Shown: in pieces, positions 35,849 through 47,900 of the stretch
Numbering within the stretch: position 1 is the stretch's first letter
Layout: every line of letters begins with the position of its first letter
Assembly (NCBI GenBank): GCA_025463765.1
Contig: JAODBC010000041.1
Coordinates: forward strand, 1-62,530
Reading direction: 5' to 3'
DNA from: Subtercola sp.
GTDB lineage: Bacteria > Actinomycetota > Actinomycetes > Actinomycetales > Microbacteriaceae
Length of the DNA: 62,530 nt
Notes under the pieces: model-generated
Told to the model about the DNA's origin: nothing
What the model saw: the letters and a program-made list of their open reading frames with translations, nothing else
Database searches by the model: none
Translations under genes and position numbers: made by a program

Positions 35849-36040
35849 ATGCCTACAACTACCCCCCAGACACAGTATCCGACTCGGCGCAGTATGAGAC
35901 CGAAAGACTTCTCCCGGCCCGAGTTGACAAGCGGGTGGCAGAAGTTCAGCCGAAACATTGCCGTTCGGGTGGGCGCTGCAGTGGTGCTGCTGGGCGGCAC
36001 GGGCGCGCTCGTGGTGGCGGCGGTCAGCCTGGCTCAGTGA
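35849..36040 (+). CDS. Small single-helix membrane protein
   Basis: About 63 aa from the ATG at 35849 (MPTTTPQTQYPTRRS), with a basic N-terminal half and one C-terminal hydrophobic helix (RVGAAVVLLGGTGALVVAAVSLA). No ribosome-binding site is visible and a weak -10-like sequence (caagat) lies just upstream, so the transcript may be leaderless. A longer frame exists but reads into the divergent kinase gene's start. No family recognised. Confidence 0.55.
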   Translation: MPTTTPQTQYPTRRSMRPKDFSRPELTSGWQKFSRNIAVRVGAAVVLLGGTGALVVAAVSLAQ

Positions 36041-36069
36041 GGCCAGGCGCGTAGTTGTGCGTCGCCGTC

Positions 36070-36624
36070 TCAGGCGTCGAACAGGCCGCTCGTGGCCGCC
36101 CACTGCAACAGGATGACCGTCTTGGCGTCGACGATAGTACTGCCGATGGCGGCGAGCGCCTCGTCGAAGTCGAGTTCGATGTTCTCGATGTCTTCGCCCT
36201 CGTGGGCGAGTCCGCCGCCGCGACCGGACTGGTCGGCCGGGGCGAACCGAGCTGCGAAGTAGTGCAGCTTCTCGGTGACGGAGCCCGGGCTCATGTAGAG
36301 GTCGAAGAGATGCCGGGCATCCACGATGGCGAAGCCCGTCTCTTCTGCGGTCTCGCGCACGATCGCCGTGAGGGGGTCGTCGTCGTCGAGCAGGCCGGCG
36401 GGCGCCTCGAGCAGGTACCCGTCGGCGTGGCCGTTGACGTAGGCGGGGTATCGGAACTGCCGGGTGAGCAGCACGGTACGATCCTTGACGTTGTAGAGAA
36501 GCACGACGGCTCCGTCGCCGCGGTCGTAGGTTTCGCGCCGCTCCGTGCTCCAATGGCCGTCTCGGTGCCGAAACTCGAATGTCGTGTTTCGCAGCACGAA
36601 CCAGTTCGACGAGAGCAGTTTCAC
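36070..36624 (-). CDS. nudK: Nudix hydrolase, NudK-like (GDP-mannose or ADP-ribose pyrophosphatase)
   Basis: At least 184 aa from a GTG at 36624. It aligns by eye with E. coli NudK over its length: YDRGDGAVVLLYN, RQFRYPAYVNG, the Nudix box GLLDDDDPLTAIVRETAEETG, and LYMSPGSVTEKLHYF. NudK splits GDP-mannose into mannose-1-phosphate and GMP; ADP-ribose and related substrates are possible. The first strand of the fold (VVVTRVKLLSSNWF) begins before the GTG, and the frame stays open without ATG/GTG/TTG to a CTG at 36816 that overlaps the stop of the upstream DUF1304 gene, so the true start is probably upstream and non-canonical. Confidence 0.88.
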   Translation of the reverse strand: MKLLSSNWFVLRNTTFEFRHRDGHWSTERRETYDRGDGAVVLLYNVKDRTVLLTRQFRYPAYVNGHADGYLLEAPAGLLDDDDPLTAIVRETAEETGFAIVDARHLFDLYMSPGSVTEKLHYFAARFAPADQSGRGGGLAHEGEDIENIELDFDEALAAIGSTIVDAKTVILLQWAATSGLFDA

Positions 36625-36812
36625 GCGTGTGACGACGACGTTCGCGTTCGCGGGCAGGTCTCTGGGAATCGCGTCGAGCCCCGTACGCCCGCGGGCATCG
36701 GGAAGGTCGACGCCCGGGATGCCGGGGGTGGTTGCGCGGCTCGCGCCTGCGGAGTTTGTGCGCTCGGGCGCCGCGGCCGCCGGGTTCGTGCCTGCGGGGG
36801 TGGAGTCGCCGC

Positions 36813-37205
36813 TCAGGGGTGCACCCCTGCGATGAGCAGAAACACGAGCCCGAGCAGGGCAGGCACCCCCTGCAACGCGGCCGCGCGCAGTCGTTCACGC
36901 CCGGTGCTGAGCAGCACGAGGGCGGCGGCGACGATCGAGGCCGAGGCGAAGGCGGCGAGCGCGAACCCCGCCTCGTTTGCGGGGGAGTAGTACAGCACCA
37001 GCCCGAGTGCAGCGCCGATCGCCAGAAACAGGTTGTAGAAGCCCTGGTTGTAGGCGAGCGGCGCGGTCGTGTCGGCGTCGTCCTGGCTGGTGAGCCCGAA
37101 GCGCTTCCAGATGGCCGGAGTGCGCCACCGGATGCTCTCCATTACGAAGATGTACACATGCAGCAGCGCGGTGATGCCGATGAAGACTGTCGCGAGGATC
37201 GCCAT
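36813..37205 (-). CDS. DUF1304 membrane protein
   Basis: A 130-aa integral membrane protein with four hydrophobic helices. Family features are the early HVYIFVMESIRW and AYNQGFYNLFLAIGA, and the closing helix GLVFLLIAGVHP. Members are called DUF1304 or YqjF-like small membrane proteins; no function is established. It directly precedes and overlaps the reading frame of the NudK-like gene, suggesting coupled translation. Confidence 0.92.
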   Translation of the reverse strand: MAILATVFIGITALLHVYIFVMESIRWRTPAIWKRFGLTSQDDADTTAPLAYNQGFYNLFLAIGAALGLVLYYSPANEAGFALAAFASASIVAAALVLLSTGRERLRAAALQGVPALLGLVFLLIAGVHP

Positions 37206-37289
37206 TCGCCCAGTCTAGGGGCGCCGGAGATCACGGTTCAGGATGCTCGGGCCCGCCTCCGACGTGCGCTGCTGGGCTTGTCGCGCTGA

Positions 37290-39938
<2,649 letters not shown>

Positions 39939-39972
39939 GCGCCTTTTGGAACAACCGCGCCCGTTTGGAACA

Positions 39973-39998
39973 TCCGCACCCACTCGAGTAGGTGCGGA
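39973..39998. terminator. Palindromic hairpin between convergent genes
   Basis: tccgcacc and ggtgcgga flank an inner palindrome actcgagt, giving a 26-bp near-perfect dyad. There is no T-run, but its place between two converging genes suggests a bidirectional transcription stop. Confidence 0.6.
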
Positions 39999-40030
39999 TA
40001 CGCCAAAGTGCGCGCCTGCACCATGGGGCC

Positions 40031-40075
40031 CCAGCCCGGAGCGCGCCAGCCCCGAGCGCGCCAGCCCGGAGCGCG
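40031..40075. repeat. 15-bp triplication abutting a stop codon
   Basis: Three units of ccagcccggagcgcg (one mismatch in the middle copy) lie immediately beyond the stop codon of the minus-strand alpha/beta hydrolase gene. Confidence 0.9.
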
Positions 40076-40861
40076 TCAGCGGATGACGCGCGCGACCTCG
40101 CGTGCCAAGGCCGGGCGCACGAAGTGGTCGTTCTTCGGCACCTCGTGCACCGTGACATGCTGCAGCCGCGCCAGGCGCTCGATGCCGTCGCCGACGAGAA
40201 CCTGATCGCGTGAGCCGTACACGACCTCGACCGGTACCGTGATCTGGGCGATGTCGGTGATCGTGGTCTGACCCTCGATGCAGTGCTCCATCGACAGCGC
40301 AAAAGCGCCCCAGTAGCGTTCTTCGATGAGCAGCGCCTTCACCGGAATGAACCGGTGCAGCCACTCGGCCCGACGCATGGTCTGCTCTTTGTTCGAGCGC
40401 AAGAACTTGTACGCGCGCAGGTAGCTCTTCACCACCGTGCGGTCGCCGAACTCGGTGATGTAGGCCTCGTTCGCGTAGATGGGTGGAGCAACGAGCACGA
40501 CTTGGGCGATCTCGCGACGGTAGATCGCCGCATACCGGCTCGAGATGAGAGCGCCGAGGCTGTGCCCGACAAGAGTGAAACGCCCCTTCAGATGAAGTGA
40601 GCGGATGGTCGCATGAAGTGCCGCCACGTGTTCGTCGAGCGTGAAGGTCGCCTCGGCCGGCGCCACAGACTTACCGAACCCGAGCAGGTCGATGGCGATG
40701 ACCCGGTACAGCGGCGAGAGCAGCGGAACCACGTTGACCCAGCTCTCAGAAGACGAGTTGATTCCGTGGATGAGCACGACGATCGGGCCCTGACCTTCGT
40801 CGAGTGCGACGTTCAGTAACGGGGCCGTTCGTGACGGCCAACCGAATCTCGGTTCTCCCAT
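40076..40861 (-). CDS. Alpha/beta-fold hydrolase
   Basis: A 261-aa alpha/beta hydrolase. The oxyanion-hole motif is VVLIHGINSSSESW, the nucleophile Ser is in LVGHSLGALISSRYA, the acid is probably the Asp in VYGSRDQVLVGD and the catalytic His is in VPKNDHFVRPALA. There is no signal peptide, so it is cytoplasmic. This branch includes many hydrolases and dehalogenase-like enzymes without assigned substrate. It is divergent from the repeat-peptide/JmjC operon across 174 bp. Confidence 0.92.
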   Translation of the reverse strand: MGEPRFGWPSRTAPLLNVALDEGQGPIVVLIHGINSSSESWVNVVPLLSPLYRVIAIDLLGFGKSVAPAEATFTLDEHVAALHATIRSLHLKGRFTLVGHSLGALISSRYAAIYRREIAQVVLVAPPIYANEAYITEFGDRTVVKSYLRAYKFLRSNKEQTMRRAEWLHRFIPVKALLIEERYWGAFALSMEHCIEGQTTITDIAQITVPVEVVYGSRDQVLVGDGIERLARLQHVTVHEVPKNDHFVRPALAREVARVIR

Positions 40862-41035
40862 CGACGTCTTCTTTCGCTCGGGGCCTCACATTCATGCTGA
40901 GGCAAGCTCATAATACCTCATTAGCGTGTCTAAAGCTGCGAAACAAGGGGATACGGAGGCTACCTCTCGCCGCGGTGATCGGCGTACGCTCGTAGTGCAC
41001 GCGGCACGCCGCCGTGCAGTACCGAAAGGACGACT

Positions 41036-41287
41036 ATGGCTATCAATGACGACGACATCACCACCGAACAGGGAGCGGGCGGAGAGGGTCCCGCGGATGG
41101 CGGCGCAAACCCGAATGGACACGACGGAGGAGCCGATGGCTCCGCCGGCGAAGGAACTGCCGACGGCGGCGCGAACCCGGGCGGCCACGATGGTGGCGCT
41201 GACGGTTCGGCCGACGAAGGGGAGGGTACCGCTGATGGCGGCGCTAACCCCGGCGGCCACGATGGCGGGGCCGACGGTTCCGCCTGA
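41036..41287 (+). CDS. Repeat peptide, possible substrate of the adjacent JmjC oxygenase
   Basis: An 83-aa peptide with no Cys, aromatic or hydrophobic core. After a 15-residue acidic leader (MAINDDDITTEQ) come three copies of the unit ADGGANPGGHDGGADGSA (first copy NP-N-G), joined by EGT or DEGEGT spacers. At DNA level the three copies differ at most third codon positions while 17 of 18 amino acids stay fixed, which points to selection on the peptide and not recent duplication. AAAGGA precedes the ATG. The stop TGA shares a base with the ATG of the JmjC gene (TGATG). It may be a substrate peptide hydroxylated on Asp, Asn or His, or a metal-binding peptide; neither is proven. Confidence 0.82.
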   Translation: MAINDDDITTEQGAGGEGPADGGANPNGHDGGADGSAGEGTADGGANPGGHDGGADGSADEGEGTADGGANPGGHDGGADGSA

Positions 41288-42546
41288 TGTCTTCATTCGA
41301 GCGCGGGTCGGGCGACCGGCCCGCGCTTTCTCGTTGTGTTGGAACTGACCGCGCCGCGACGTTCGACCGCGACTACTGGGCCGTACGCCCGCTGCTGAGC
41401 ACGGCATCCGAGTTGCCCGCCGGCTTCGACGACCTCTTCAGCGCCGAGGCCGCCGACGATCTCATCTCGCAGCGTGCGCTGCGCACCCCTTTCATGCGCA
41501 TGGCGCTCGAAGGCTCGGTGCTGAACGCCTCGAAATACACCGCTCCGGGCGGCTTCGGCGCCGAAATCGGCGACCAGGTGTCGAGCGAGAAGGTGCTTGC
41601 CGAGTTCGCCGCCGGCGCCACCATCGTGCTGCAGGGCCTGCACCGCACGTGGCCGCCGCTCATCGAGTTCACCCGTGCGCTGGTCGATGAGATCGGGCAT
41701 CCGGTTCAGGTGAACGCCTACATCACACCGGCGAGTTCGCGCGGATTCGACCCGCACTACGACGTGCACGACGTGTTCGTGCTGCAGATCGCGGGCGAGA
41801 AACACTGGAGCATTCACGAGCCCGTGCATCCGTCGCCGCTGCGCAACCAGCCCTGGGGCGACCATCGCGATGCCGTGGCGAAGCGTGCAGAGGGTGAGCC
41901 CTTCATCGACGCGGTCTTTCACCCGGGTGACGCGCTGTACCTGCCGCGCGGCTGGATCCATTCGGCCGAGGCTCTCGGCGGAACATCCATTCACCTCACC
42001 ATCGGCGTCGCCGCCTACACGCGGGCCGACGTGGCCGAAGTCATACTCGCGCGACTCGCCGACACCGAAGCCCTGCGCACAGCGCTGCCATTCGGCATCG
42101 ACTTCACCGACGTCGAGCAGGTGTTGCCCATCGTGCAAGACGTGCTGGCTGAGCTGCAGTCGACGCTGTCGACCGTGGATGATCGCGCCACAGCCGTTGC
42201 CCGTGCCCACGATGTGAGTGCCTCCCTCGCGCGCACGCTCTCGGGCGCGACCCGCCCCGAGCCGGTGTCGCCGATCGCGACTGTCGACGCCATCGCCGCG
42301 CTCGGCGGCTGGAGCGCGGTTCGCTGGCGTGGCTCGCTGCGAGCCACCGTTACGAGCGACGAGAGTTCGGTGCGCATCAGCACCGGCGGCCGCACGGTTG
42401 TGCTGCCCGTGGAGGCCGCCGACGCCGTCGAGCGGCTGCATCAGGGTGACGCGGTTGCTGTCGAAGAGCTGCCCGGTCTCGACCTCGACTCCGCTCTCGT
42501 AGTGGTGCGACGCCTGCTGCGCGAGGCGATCGTCGTTCCGGCGTGA
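41287..42546 (+). CDS. JmjC/cupin-4 2-oxoglutarate Fe(II) oxygenase, ribosomal-oxygenase-like
   Basis: A 419-aa protein of the JmjC (cupin_4, ROX/YcfD-like) family. The iron ligands are H157 and D159 in FDPHYDVHDVFVLQ and H225 in LPRGWIHSAEALGG; K172 in GEKHWSIHEP is placed to bind 2-oxoglutarate. The C-terminal 150 residues form the helical/winged-helix dimerisation part found in ribosomal oxygenases, which hydroxylate Arg or His side chains. Translation is coupled to the repeat peptide upstream (TGATG) and to the ferredoxin-like gene downstream (GTGA). The peptide rich in Asp, Asn and His is therefore the obvious candidate substrate. Confidence 0.92.
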   Translation: MSSFERGSGDRPALSRCVGTDRAATFDRDYWAVRPLLSTASELPAGFDDLFSAEAADDLISQRALRTPFMRMALEGSVLNASKYTAPGGFGAEIGDQVSSEKVLAEFAAGATIVLQGLHRTWPPLIEFTRALVDEIGHPVQVNAYITPASSRGFDPHYDVHDVFVLQIAGEKHWSIHEPVHPSPLRNQPWGDHRDAVAKRAEGEPFIDAVFHPGDALYLPRGWIHSAEALGGTSIHLTIGVAAYTRADVAEVILARLADTEALRTALPFGIDFTDVEQVLPIVQDVLAELQSTLSTVDDRATAVARAHDVSASLARTLSGATRPEPVSPIATVDAIAALGGWSAVRWRGSLRATVTSDESSVRISTGGRTVVLPVEAADAVERLHQGDAVAVEELPGLDLDSALVVVRRLLREAIVVPA

Positions 42547-43550
42547 CGCTTCAGGCCGTCGACTGGGCGCCGTGCAGCAACCGCTCGCGCGAACGCGACG
42601 ACCCCCTCGCGGCGACCGCGTCGCGCGGTCTGCAGTGGTTTCTCGTCGAGATCGAGGGCGCCTGGGGCGCGAACGCGTTCACGTCGGCAGCGCTCGGCCG
42701 TGAGCTCGGGCAGGCCATCGTTCACCGGGTCGAGGCCGCTGGCATGCGGCCCCTGGCGATTCGCCGTGTGGCCCGAGCCGCGCATTCGGCAGGCGGGCGT
42801 TCGGTGGCCCGCCCGCCCCGCTGGCGCTGGGCGTTCGTCGACTCGCGGCCCGGGTTCGAGCAGGTGCGCTGGGGCGAGGTGGATGCTCCGCAGGAGTTGC
42901 TCGATGTTCCGCTCGACGGCTCGACGGGCATCCGCTCGCCAGAGGCGTTGTACTGTGTGTGCACACATGCCAAGCACGACCAGTGCTGCGCCGTACACGG
43001 GCGGCCCGTTGCGCTGGCCCTCGCAGAGACCTACCCCGACCAGACCTGGGAGTGCTCGCACCTCGGCGGCGACCGCTTCGCCGGAACCATGGCGATCTTT
43101 CCCGGCGGGCACTACTACGGTCGCGCCGACGACGCCGAGACGGTCGGCATCGTTCGCGACTACCTCGACGGTCGCGTCGACGAGCGGTACTACCGGGGCC
43201 GCAGCTCGCTCTCGCACCCTGCCCAGGCCGCGCAGCACTACGCTCGCGTGCAGCTCGGCGACGACCGGCTGTCGTCGTTCGCCGTGGTGGGCGAGCGGAT
43301 GCTCGTGGCCGACGGCCCCGCAACAACGGAGGTTCTGCTGGCCGCGCCCGCCCCAGCGCCTGCGCCCGGCCCGGCGGCCGCGCCCGGAGATGGTGCGTTG
43401 CATGCCGCGCCCGAGAGCGCCGCGCCACCCGCGCTCGTGCGTGTCGTCGTCGCGGAGACCCTCTCGCAGCCCCTGCTCAGCACCTGCGCCGCCACCCGCT
43501 TCGGCCGTGTGCGCGAATACGAACTGATCTCGCTCGACCCGCCCCGATAA
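42543..43550 (+). CDS. Sucrase/ferredoxin-like [2Fe-2S] protein
   Basis: A 335-aa protein of the Suc_Fer-like family with a thioredoxin-like [2Fe-2S] fold. Signatures are CSNRSRERDDPLAATAS at the N-terminus, YCVCTHAKHDQCCAVHGRP with the cluster cysteines, WECSHLGGDRFAGTMAIFP and HYYGR. A Pro/Ala/Gly-rich insertion (about residues 265-295) splits the C-terminal part. The GTG start overlaps the stop of the oxygenase gene by 4 bp. It could supply electrons to keep the oxygenase iron reduced or to reduce iron bound by the peptide; this is inferred from gene coupling only. Confidence 0.9.
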   Translation: MTLQAVDWAPCSNRSRERDDPLAATASRGLQWFLVEIEGAWGANAFTSAALGRELGQAIVHRVEAAGMRPLAIRRVARAAHSAGGRSVARPPRWRWAFVDSRPGFEQVRWGEVDAPQELLDVPLDGSTGIRSPEALYCVCTHAKHDQCCAVHGRPVALALAETYPDQTWECSHLGGDRFAGTMAIFPGGHYYGRADDAETVGIVRDYLDGRVDERYYRGRSSLSHPAQAAQHYARVQLGDDRLSSFAVVGERMLVADGPATTEVLLAAPAPAPAPGPAAAPGDGALHAAPESAAPPALVRVVVAETLSQPLLSTCAATRFGRVREYELISLDPPR

Positions 43551-43643
43551 CCCGACCGGCTCCATCGAGCTACGGACTTTTGCGGGTCGGCGTCGTCAGC
43601 ACCCGCACGAATCCGCAGCTCGATCTAGCCTGATGGGTTGTGC

Positions 43644-44846
43644 TCAGTCGAGCTCGTCGAGGAGGGCCCAGAGCCAGCCGGGGCGATGCACGGTGGCCCC
43701 GAGAGCCTCGACGCGCGAGGTGAGTTCGCGGTCGGCCGTCACGACGAACACGCGCGGTGCGAGGGTGTCACCGGCTTCGGCGTACCCTTGCACGATATCG
43801 ACGATCTGCTGGTCGCCGTCGTGCTCGGCCGCGACGATCCGCAGCGAGGCGCCCACCGTGTGGGCGGAGTTCGCGCTACCCGCACCGCCGTCTGGCTCGC
43901 CGCCCGTGCTGGCCGAAGTGCCGTCTGCCGCGCCGCCCGCGGGGGAGCCGTTAGCGCCGCCCAGCGCCGCGTCGCCCATTGCCGCGCCGCCCGTGCTCGA
44001 CGCAGTACCGTCTGCCGCGTCGCCCACCGTAGCCCCGCGCGCCTGACCTTCGACCACGAGCACCGTCTGCGGCCACCACTGTGTGCGCGCCAGCCCGATG
44101 CCGAGCGACTCGCCCGAAAACCCGAGCCGCCCGCGCCGCTGCAGAAGCCCGGCGAAGGTCGACGTCGCGCCGAGGCGGTCTTTCCACCAGCCGTTCGGTC
44201 GCGAACCGACCACGTTGGCCGAATCGACGACCAGCACGAGAGGCCGCGCCAGCTCAGCGCGCAGCTCGCCCCACGCTGCCTCGAAGCCCGGATGCAGCGG
44301 CAGCGCCGCGACCTCGTCGATCGGCACCCAGCGAATCTCGATGCTCTCGGCGTCGGCGACGGCGGCGTCGAACGGCTCAGTGACGTCGACGACGACGGTG
44401 GTGTAGCTCCAGAAGCCGAGGTCGAGTGTCGAGGTGAAGGTGAGCTGCAGGGCATCCGTCGGCACGCCGGCCTCTTCGTTCGCCTCACGAATGGCGCCGT
44501 CCACGGCAGTCTCCCCGGCGTGTTTGGCGCCGCCGGGCAGCCCCCAGGTGCCGCCGAAGTGACTCCAATTGGCGCGATGCTGCAGCAGAATGCTTCCGCC
44601 CCCACCGATACCCGCACCGACGCCCGCACCGACGCCCACACCGACGCCCGCACCGACGCCCGCACCCGCGCCTTCTGCGCCAGCGGATGCCCGGCTCGCG
44701 TCGAACGCAAGCAACCCTGCCGCGCCGTACCGCCCCCAGAACTTGCGCCCCGTACCGTCTTCGACCCACCCGTCACCGCTGTCGCGCGGCCCCACGCGCG
44801 GCGGCGGAACAAAGGAATGGGGTGAACTTTCCGCCGACTCGGCCAT
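43644..44846 (-). CDS. Nudix hydrolase fused to a NYN/PIN-like domain, with two low-complexity insertions
   Basis: A 400-aa two-domain protein. The Nudix domain (about 30-195) has WGLPGGAKHAGET...EANEEAG as its box, interrupted before it by a Gly/Ala/Val repeat (AGVGAGVGVGVGAG) where a short loop is normal. The second domain (200-400) begins LVLVVDSANVVGSRPNGWWKDR, the NYN/PIN-like start with the metal Asp, and ends with VFVVTADRELTSRVEALGA. It is interrupted by a 60-residue Gly/Ala/Asp/Ser repeat region. A fusion of nucleotide-cleaning and RNase-like domains suggests a role in RNA or nucleotide quality control. The insertions look like slippage products in surface loops. Confidence 0.85.
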   Translation of the reverse strand: MAESAESSPHSFVPPPRVGPRDSGDGWVEDGTGRKFWGRYGAAGLLAFDASRASAGAEGAGAGVGAGVGVGVGAGVGAGIGGGGSILLQHRANWSHFGGTWGLPGGAKHAGETAVDGAIREANEEAGVPTDALQLTFTSTLDLGFWSYTTVVVDVTEPFDAAVADAESIEIRWVPIDEVAALPLHPGFEAAWGELRAELARPLVLVVDSANVVGSRPNGWWKDRLGATSTFAGLLQRRGRLGFSGESLGIGLARTQWWPQTVLVVEGQARGATVGDAADGTASSTGGAAMGDAALGGANGSPAGGAADGTSASTGGEPDGGAGSANSAHTVGASLRIVAAEHDGDQQIVDIVQGYAEAGDTLAPRVFVVTADRELTSRVEALGATVHRPGWLWALLDELD

Positions 44847-44943
44847 AGTGCAATCCTATTCGGCACACCTCGGGAGCAATGCACATCGCAAAACTCGGCG
44901 TTGGTTACCAGCATTTGCGCAACGCACCGCATAGGGTGACGGT

Positions 44944-47900
44944 GTGTGGCGCGCCGATAAGAAACGAGATTCAGACTCTGAACTGTCTGAGGCCGACGAA
45001 GCAACGTCGGTGTGGGGCCGCCGAGGCGACTCCGAGGGTGACGATTCTGGTGTGCGTACGGGCCAGGTCTTCTCCACCGACGACCTGATCGAGCCCGCCC
45101 GCGAGCACTGGCGCGAAGAACTCGCACTCATCGGCGGCACCTCCCCGCTCATCCACTTCGACGACGCCCCGCGCAGTCGTGTCGATCTCACCACGACCCA
45201 CCCCAGCGGTCTGGCCCAGTTCATCACGGGCAACGCCACGCTGCTCTCGAGCCTCATCCGCGACGAACTCGCGCTGCGCAGCGCTCGCATCGCCGCCGGA
45301 GCCATCACCGACAAGGGTGTGGAGCTTCGCTCCATTCGCGGCATCGACTCGGTACACCTCGCCATCGGGCTCGCCGAATGGAAGCTCGACGACCAGCCCT
45401 TCGCCGCCCCCGTGCTGCTGCGGCCCTTGAGCATCCGCCGGTACGGCCGCGACTTCGAGCTGAAGCTGCGCGGCAACGCCTTCGTCAACCCTGAGCTCGC
45501 CCGGGCGCTGAAAGACCAGTTTCAGATCACGCTCGACACCGACCAGATGGTGGCCTTGGCCGCCACGAACGGCGTCTTCAAGCCGCAGCCGGTCATCGAC
45601 CACTTGCGCGCGGTCACGTCGCACCTCGCCTGGTTCAGCGTCGCCCCGCGTCTGCTCGTCTCGTCGTTCGCCGACGTGGCTCCGTCGATGGTGGCAGATG
45701 CGCGGCAACTCGATCATCCCGTGCTCGACTCTCTCGCCGGCAGCCTGACCGCCCGGCGCGGTGTGCAGGAGTCGTACCACCCGGTCGAAGCGACAGCTCA
45801 GGATGCCCGTCCGCCGTCGACCGACACGCTGCTGCTCGACGCCGACGCCGAGCAAGAGAACGTCATCGCACAGATCGCCGAAGGCAACTCGCTCGTCGTG
45901 AAGACGCTGCCGGGCACCGGCGGAACCCAGACCATCGTGAACGCGGTGGGCTCCCTCATCGGGCAGAACAAGCGCGTTCTCGTCGTGAGCCCGCGCCGCC
46001 TCAGCCTGCGCGGTATCGCCCGCCGGTTCAACGACGTCGGCCTGCCGGGCGTCGCTGTGTCGCCGCGTACTCTGCGCCGCGACCTCATCCAGTCGATCGG
46101 GCGCAACGAAAAGGCCATGCAGCCGCACGTCGACGACGTCGACGAAGCGCTCGTGCGCCTGCGGCACGTTCTCATCGACTACCGTCAGTCGCTGCAACGG
46201 GTCGACCCGCTGCTCAAGGTCTCGGTACTGGATGCCCTGCGGGAACTCGCTCGCCTGTCGCTGCTCCCGAAACCGCCTGCCACGACCGCGCGCCTGAATC
46301 GCCCGTCGCTGGAGGCCCTGGCGAACGGCCGCAGCTATGCCGCCAAGACGCTGATCAAGGCCGCCGCGCTCGGTGAATTCCGCTACGGACCCGACGATTC
46401 GCCGTGGTACGGCGCCACCTTCGACTCGGCAGACGAGGCCGCCAAGGCGCACGCGATCGCGAAGCGGTTGCACCGAACCGACCTGCCGACGCTGCTCACC
46501 AAGGCCTACGAGCTCGTCGGCCAGACGCACATGCGCCAGTTCACCACGCTCTCTGAACTCGGCTCGTACCTGCGACTGCTGCTCGACCTGCGTGAGACGC
46601 TCGACAAGTTCTTGCCGGTGGTCTTCGACCGCTCGCTCACCGACATCATCGCCGCCACCGGCCCGCGCCGCGACTCCGCGCAGATGACCGGAACGAGCCG
46701 CCGGCGCCTGCGCAGCCTCGCCAAAGAGTACGTGCGCCCCGGCGTGCACATCGGCGACATCAATGCCTCCCTGCGTCGCATTCAGCAACAGCGTGTGCTC
46801 TGGCACCGCTTCGCCGCGGCCGGAATTCCGCCCGAAGTGCCCACGGGTCTCGACGACGTGCAGGTCGCGTTCCAGAGCATGAGCGAAGACCTCGCCCGAC
46901 TCGACCTGCCCCTCGGGCTCGCGGGTACCGCACGTCAGCTGAGCGAACTGCCCATCACCGAACTGATCGAGTTGCTCGAAGGTCTCGCCGCCGACTCCGA
47001 AGTTCTCGCGAACCTCCAAGAGCGCACCGCCCTGCTCGACACTCTGCGCGAACTCGCCCTCGACCCGCTGCTCACCGATCTCTCGCAGCGGCACATCCCC
47101 GAGGGAGCCGTCGCCGACGAGCTCGAACTCGCCTGGTGGCAGTCGGTGCTCGAGCTCATGCTCGCGAACGATCGCGCGCTGCTCGGCGCGAATACGGGCA
47201 TCCTCGACCGTCTCGAATCAGACTTCAAACTCGTCGACGAGGCACACGCTTCGGTGAGCGGCCAATTGCTGGCCTGGCAGCTGGCCGAGACGTGGAGCGT
47301 CGGCCTGGCCGACCACGCCGACGAGGCCGCTGCGCTGAAGGCGCTGTTGCGCACCGACACGGTCGACTCCGTGCGGCTGCATCGAGCCGCGCCGTACCTC
47401 AGCAAGGTGCTGGCGCCGGTCTGGCTCGCCTCGCCGTACGAGGTCGCCGACATCACCGACGACGTCGTGTTCGACGCCGTCATCTTGGTGGATGCCGGTG
47501 CCACCACCCTCGCCGAGAACGCGGCGGCGATCCGTCGTGCCCGCCAAGTGGTCGCATTCGGTGACCCGGTCACCCAGACGCCGTCGTTGTTCGAGATCGC
47601 GGTGCCCGCGATCGTGCAGCCCGCTTCGAGCCGTGCCGTCGAGGCCGATGCCGCCCGCTCGATCGAAGAGCTCGCGAGCGACTCCGCCATGGCACGTCTG
47701 GCCGAACTCGTTCCTACGCTCTCGCTCACGCGCAGCTACCGGGCCGGCGGCGAAGACCTCGCCGAGCTCGTGAACCACCGCTTCTACAACGGCAAGATCG
47801 ACTCGTTGCCCTGGGCCGGAACGTTCCTCGGCCACGGCAGCCTCACCCTGCACTACCTTGACGGGGCCGGCGGGATGCCCGACAGCGAGACAGGCGCCGT

